This document shows, piece after piece, positions 59,673 through 64,000 of a stretch of DNA of 64,000 nucleotides; the first letter of the stretch is position 1; every line of letters begins with the position of its first letter. Origin of the DNA: Trichostrongylus colubriformis. Its lineage: Eukaryota > Nematoda > Chromadorea > Rhabditida > Trichostrongylidae. Both the position numbers and the translations under genes were made by a program. The notes beneath the pieces were generated by a model. That model was not told the DNA's origin. It searched no databases and worked only from the letters and a program-made list of their open reading frames with translations. Location: NCBI GenBank assembly GCA_963978905.1, contig OZ022261.1, positions 19,713,686 through 19,777,685 on the forward strand, given 5' to 3'.

Positions 59673-59818
59673 TTTACATCATTTCGCCCACAGCCCGCTT
59701 CGCACCGGTGTCCCGTAACGCGATGTAGATCGCGAAGCTCACCTGTTTACATCATTCCGCCCACAGCCCGCTTCGCACCGGTGCCCCGTAACGCGATGTA
59801 GATCGCGAAGCTCACCTG
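59673..59818. repeat. Two tandem 73-bp units
   Basis: TTTACATCATT...GCGAAGCTCACCTG occurs twice with a period of 73 bp (starts 59673 and 59746). The units are almost identical and contain GTAACGCGATGTAGATCGCG. Confidence 0.9.
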
Positions 59819-60201
59819 GTGTCTTATTAATACCACTGATGTGATATCATTTTTACGAAAGAAATCACTGCTCTCCGGCCTCTCCTTCTCTATTTAATTT
59901 GAGTACTCTGAGGACACCTCGTTATAAAGCGAGCGAAATCAGTCGCAGGTGGGGATCAAAGTCCACGTGTATTGTTGCATCGCCAACGGCACGAGGAAAC
60001 TTGTTGACGAATATTCGGGCCCGCCTCCAGTTGAAACTTCAAATGTGCTGTATAAATAGACACATCGGCGACTTGTTTTCAACGAGCCCCTTGCCTCTGA
60101 TTATGCTCTGCAAACAGCTGATTGCCGTGTGATATCTGTGTGTCCGCGTATCATTTAACATCTGGAAAACGATTTATGAATTTCAGAAAAACTCCTACAA
60201 A

Positions 60202-60516
60202 ATGTCTTGGTTAAATCCTCGATTGGCTGCCACTCAAGTGAACAAATTGTCCAAATCGGTGAATCCGTACATGACAGCAGAAAAGTGGGTTTTATCGAGT
60301 AACAGATTAGTACTAGATGACAACCATGCTTGGTCATCCTGTCGTATATTGCTTCGTTTAAGGGCTGAAAGCTCCATATCAAGCGAATACCAAAAGTCTC
60401 TCAGTGAACGGAAAGACTCTCGTGAAGACATTCATTCGATTTCAACAATTTTTGGATTGGACTGGATCCGAAAATCATCTACTGAAGCGAAGTTTGTTTC
60501 TCTACTAATCACATGA
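60202..60516 (+). CDS. Possible small gene or first exon, family unknown
   Basis: A 104-residue open frame with a true ATG, 15 nt after a TTTCAG acceptor (60181-60186), an arrangement expected of a trans-spliced or spliced nematode 5' end. The protein is soluble, Ser/Arg/Lys-rich, with no signal peptide or domain I recognise. The frame may continue by splicing before its stop. Shadow frames on the other strand have no such context. Confidence 0.35.
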   Translation: MSWLNPRLAATQVNKLSKSVNPYMTAEKWVLSSNRLVLDDNHAWSSCRILLRLRAESSISSEYQKSLSERKDSREDIHSISTIFGLDWIRKSSTEAKFVSLLIT

Positions 60517-60519
60517 ACT

Positions 60520-61420
60520 TTTGTAAAACTAAAGCTCGCGCCATAAAAACCATTTTGAAGTGATTTGTCTATCAAAGTAAGCACGGATTGATCTGGAAAC
60601 ATTTCTGCTCCGCGTTCCGAATTCTGAAACTCTGACTATGTTGTTAGCATGTGAAGAATTGTATGCGCTGCAGAACATTCTATTCATCCTTTACGCTGAT
60701 CAGCTGTTGCGCCGTAAGCCATGTGTTTAGCTGAACCAGGCTGCTGACCACACCAACTTGATAACACAGTTGTCGTCAGAAACAGAAATCTAAGCCATGT
60801 CAAATGTCTCGTTGTTGGCTTCTGACCCGGAGCAACTGCCTAGTATTCCAGAAAGTTGGATCAGACGCTGATCGAGAACGTTCGACAACTGATGGAAGAG
60901 GAGCGAGATCGTCAAATAGAATTCGAGCGAATGTGTCGCTATCACTACTAGATTGGTCACGATCTTTTCACTGAGGGTTCCACCTGTCCCTCTTTCTTTT
61001 ATGTATACAGTATCCATTGCATCAGTTGTGATTTACATTTTATTTTGTCACACAGTAACATGGAAAACCATTAATGACTACTCCATTTGTGCTAACTAAG
61101 GTAAACCCTGAATTCATCTACTCAGTTATCTATTTTACTGGTACTCATTTAATTGTATTTGATTGCTCACTCGTTCATTTTACGCATTTATTTGTTGAGT
61201 TCGATTGATAGATGAAGTTATAGCTATTGCAAAAAGTCTGTATTTTTCTAGGTAATAAACTTATAGCTTGAGTGAAGAAGCAAGCCAGTAGGAGCCTTGG
61301 GTTCATGAATTCAGACTTAGACATACAAACGCATAGCATGCTAATGAGTGCTCACGCCGTTTCTGAGACCATGACAGATGGAGAGGTCGCAACTTTCCGC
61401 AGCGAGATCGTCGTTGGGTG
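60520..61420. other. Intergenic stretch, no gene recognised
   Basis: Short frames only; no repeat boundary identified. Confidence 0.4.
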
Positions 61421-61431
61421 CATATTAAAGG

Positions 61432-61660
61432 GTGGAGTGCAAGTGTTCCGACTGGTGAGGTCAGGTCAGGTTGCGCGGCGGATTGCAATCAGGTAAAGAC
61501 AGGTAAAAACAAGCTGCCAAAGCTCCTCCCTACAAAGGCAAATCTGGGAGAGCCCAGACGGCAGGACGCGCCACCATTCGGACCATTCGCGAGGCGTCGC
61601 CGCGCGCGGTGACCCATTTCGGTGCCGACCTCTGGAAATCGGAACACTTGCAACACACTC
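61432..61660. mobile_element. 229-bp MITE with 11-bp target duplication
   Basis: Flanked by CATATTAAAGG on both sides (61421-61431 and 61661-61671). Inverted tips: GTGGAGTGCAAGTGTTCCGA and the complement of GAGTGTGTTGCAAGTGTTCC. A duplication of 9-11 bp fits Mutator-like elements. The tip sequence recurs in MITE-A loops, at 19655 and at about 23395, so the family is dispersed. Confidence 0.7.
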
Positions 61661-61671
61661 CATATTAAAGG

Positions 61672-64000
61672 CGGTGAGGAAGCGACGACGTATGAACGAT
61701 CCCCCTCACCCTTCGAAAAATTTCTGTGTGGCCACTGTTATCTGGCACTGAGCGCAGTGTAAACGGGGTGGTAAAAGGGCTTACAAAAAACTAAAAAAAA
61801 ACAAAAGCCGCACTATCTACTGCCTTTGTTCAAACCACCGAGAAACCGATCATACCCCTTTTTTACGAACCTCCCTCTTGTCGAGGGCTCCTCTATACAC
61901 TTTGCACCACAACTGATTGGCAGCCTTTCCAAATTTGAGGAAAATCTTCGTGATGAGTATAACACGTAACGACAACCCATATGATCCCCTTGCTCCCTGA
62001 TGTGCGCCAGTGGCCAAAATCTCCGAAACGGTAAGGTCTTCCTGCCTACATGAAGCGTGTGACGGTTGGGACACACAGTCAATAGGGCTGCCAGGTCAAG
62101 CGGTGACCTTGTCCATCCCTTTGGTGCGTTTTCTGTAACAGTTTCTCCACAGATACTTTGAAAAGCAAGTTCAACATTGTACGAGTACTGAAATGGGAAG
62201 TGCGTGTGACATTCGACTTGTATCTTCTCCGAAGTAGGAATGCTTTATTTTAATTTTCTCTCTGTTTGAAATTCACCTTTTTCCAAGTACTACGGCATGG
62301 AGCATCCCCCACTCACGAATACAGCGGAGTGGATTTGTACGGAGGATAGGATTTCCATGAACAAATTATCTTGTATCTTCTCCGAAGGGAATAACCTATG
62401 TGACAGGGCTTAAGGCCACAGGCTGAGGTCGAAATCCGTGTGTCCCAACCTACACGCACATGAAACGGTCATTCTGGACTTTGTACTGTTTACGAAAAGG
62501 TGACACTCGCAGTGAAGAAGACAATACCCATAAACCTGATTTATGCATCAGACATCAGCCATTATAGGCGCTTTGATGTTTTCTGCATAGAAAACAGGTG
62601 AGTACGCTGCAAGAAAGTTTCTAAAATTATCCTTGCATAACTTGTTGGCAGAGGGAAGGCTTGGAAGTACGCTACCTGTTTCATTGTTCGAGTGCTCTAT
62701 TTGCGGTTCAACCGGCATTTGTTTCTTGATAGATCACCAACAATGTATATAGGGTAGTAAAAGAAAAGCAGTTGTAAAGATCCACTGTGTAATTACTGTA
62801 GGTTAAATGACTTTGTAAAAATTTGCTCCAATCTGAGAATTCAGTAAGGTCGCTATGCTCTGAAGCAAGCACAATCTTTGGTCACCGATTTACTATATTT
62901 ACGATGCACTGATAAGGAGGGCATTGTTTGCAAAATGCTCAGAATTTCATATCTGTTCCCTGTGCTGTAAATGCAAGAACCGAATGGTAAAATGCTACAA
63001 ACTTGAGGTTCCTGATTGTTTAGACATTTGATTAGGAGGTCCCGGGAACATCTGATAAACCGCGTCTCTTCAAGACGATTTGCTAGACGCTAGGAACACC
63101 AAACAGGAATTGTCAGCACTTATACAGGCTATGATGTGCCACAGTCATTGTTTGCATTGTTTTCTTGTGGACTGACCTTACTCGGGTGGCCATGAACCAT
63201 GAGCGTGCCACTTTCTGCAACTGCGAATTAGGGTGCAACCTCGTCGCAAACCCACCCTTGCAACATTTCAGTCAGCAAACTCTAACAAAATCTTATCTTT
63301 TTGATTAGCGTTTGTCTCGGGTGCGCTGCGTTTGTCACATAGACAGTTCTTACTTCAGTCTTCCAGTGGCGTGACCTCAGTGAAGTCGCTCGTTACGTGC
63401 ATCCAGCCCTCGTTGTGCTGCTCGTAGCGATTCAAACTCTGAAGTTTCCTAAACGAATAGTCCTCTGTCTATCTTAGCACACGGCCGTATCAGTGAAGCA
63501 CTGTTTCCTAGCCTTCAGCTGATTATAAGCTGTATGTTCGGCTACCCTTACATCCTCGCTTCTAGTCCTGTGTGGCCTATTCAACTGGAAATACCGGTAT
63601 ACCATGAGAAGCGCTATTTTTAAAAAGTAACTCTTTGCCCATCTAGAACATGGTAGGTCAATTGGTCCGATCTGGTGCGCGAAGGCATTCGGGTACATCC
63701 TAGTAAGGCTCAAAACAGCCAAGATTTTCTTTACATCCGAGTATATTTTCACTGATGATGTCTGGAATGCGCCAGCTCGAAGTAGTGTCTTCAGTAATGG
63801 CGCCCTTGCTGTCAAATATGCACTTATCACCGTGATGCGTCTTGAAAACATTGTTTTGGATTCATTTTTCAGTTACATCACAATTACAATTACGAAATAA
63901 TTACATTTTTTATGGAAACTTTCTGAAAGTAAAATAGATTTTTAAAGCTGACAAACTTCGTAATCCACGCACTTAACTCTGCAGGTTTGAATCGAATTTC
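61672..64000. other. Terminal stretch, no recognised gene
   Basis: Minus-strand frames at 61813-62082 and 63474-63851 (125 residues) are the longest but show no domain, start context or splice evidence. No repeat boundary was found. Confidence 0.35.

Noticed and set aside
63474..63851. 125-codon minus-strand frame near the right edge
   Set aside because: No domain, no splice sites seen and composition like its surroundings; probably chance.

Overview
This window is non-coding-rich animal DNA, most likely from a parasitic nematode of the strongylid/hookworm type. That placement is an inference. It rests on short introns with TTNCAG-like acceptors, a two-pore potassium channel of nematode TWK type, mariner/Tc1 and RTE-type elements, a phlebovirus-type envelope gene of the kind carried by nematode LTR elements, and two sequences matching the nematode SL1 spliced leader at 21 of 22 bases. 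There are no operons, no CRISPR array and no rRNA genes. Most short open frames are chance or repeat-derived.

Layout. 0-9 kb: TTAA-flanked MITEs (families A and B), a decayed mariner and a foldback element. 9.4-18.9 kb: a ten-exon K2P (TWK) potassium channel gene on the minus strand, 464 codons in my model with every exon phase agreeing; its introns hold a mariner and a 1.3-kb terminal-inverted-repeat element. 19.7-23.2 kb: a broken RTE-type LINE. 23.4-24.5 kb: spliceable minus-strand segments of an unrecognised gene. 27.9-36.4 kb: MITEs, a 1.3-kb TIR element with a tRNA-like insert, a degenerate tandem array, foldbacks and a cluster of GC-rich hairpins.

38.0-47.1 kb: the most unusual region. 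An 18-bp terminal repeat at 38049 recurs inverted at 47144, next to TTAA/TCAA. The 9.1 kb between holds a multi-exon gene for a C2CH (THAP-like) zinc protein with a poly-G frame break. It also holds a 5'-truncated envelope-glycoprotein gene whose last 871 bp and LTR-like tail are duplicated as an almost identical inverted arm. Near the right end lies a cluster of CAGCTGA repeats. This may be one composite element, or nested separate insertions.

47.9-59.8 kb: Tc1/mariner-like elements, a third copy of the 1.3-kb family, then repeat modules carrying the SL1-like sequences, an 18-unit 117-bp satellite, a long repeat array with a hAT-like MITE and a perfect 8-bp target duplication, and a local duplication in which one copy holds a Tc1-type MITE and the other preserves the empty site. 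60-64 kb: one possible small gene start, a 229-bp MITE and otherwise little.

Only the K2P channel looks like an ordinary intact host gene. The rest records repeated invasion by TTAA, TA, 3-bp and 8-11-bp target-site transposons. All exon boundaries were read by eye and have no transcript support here.
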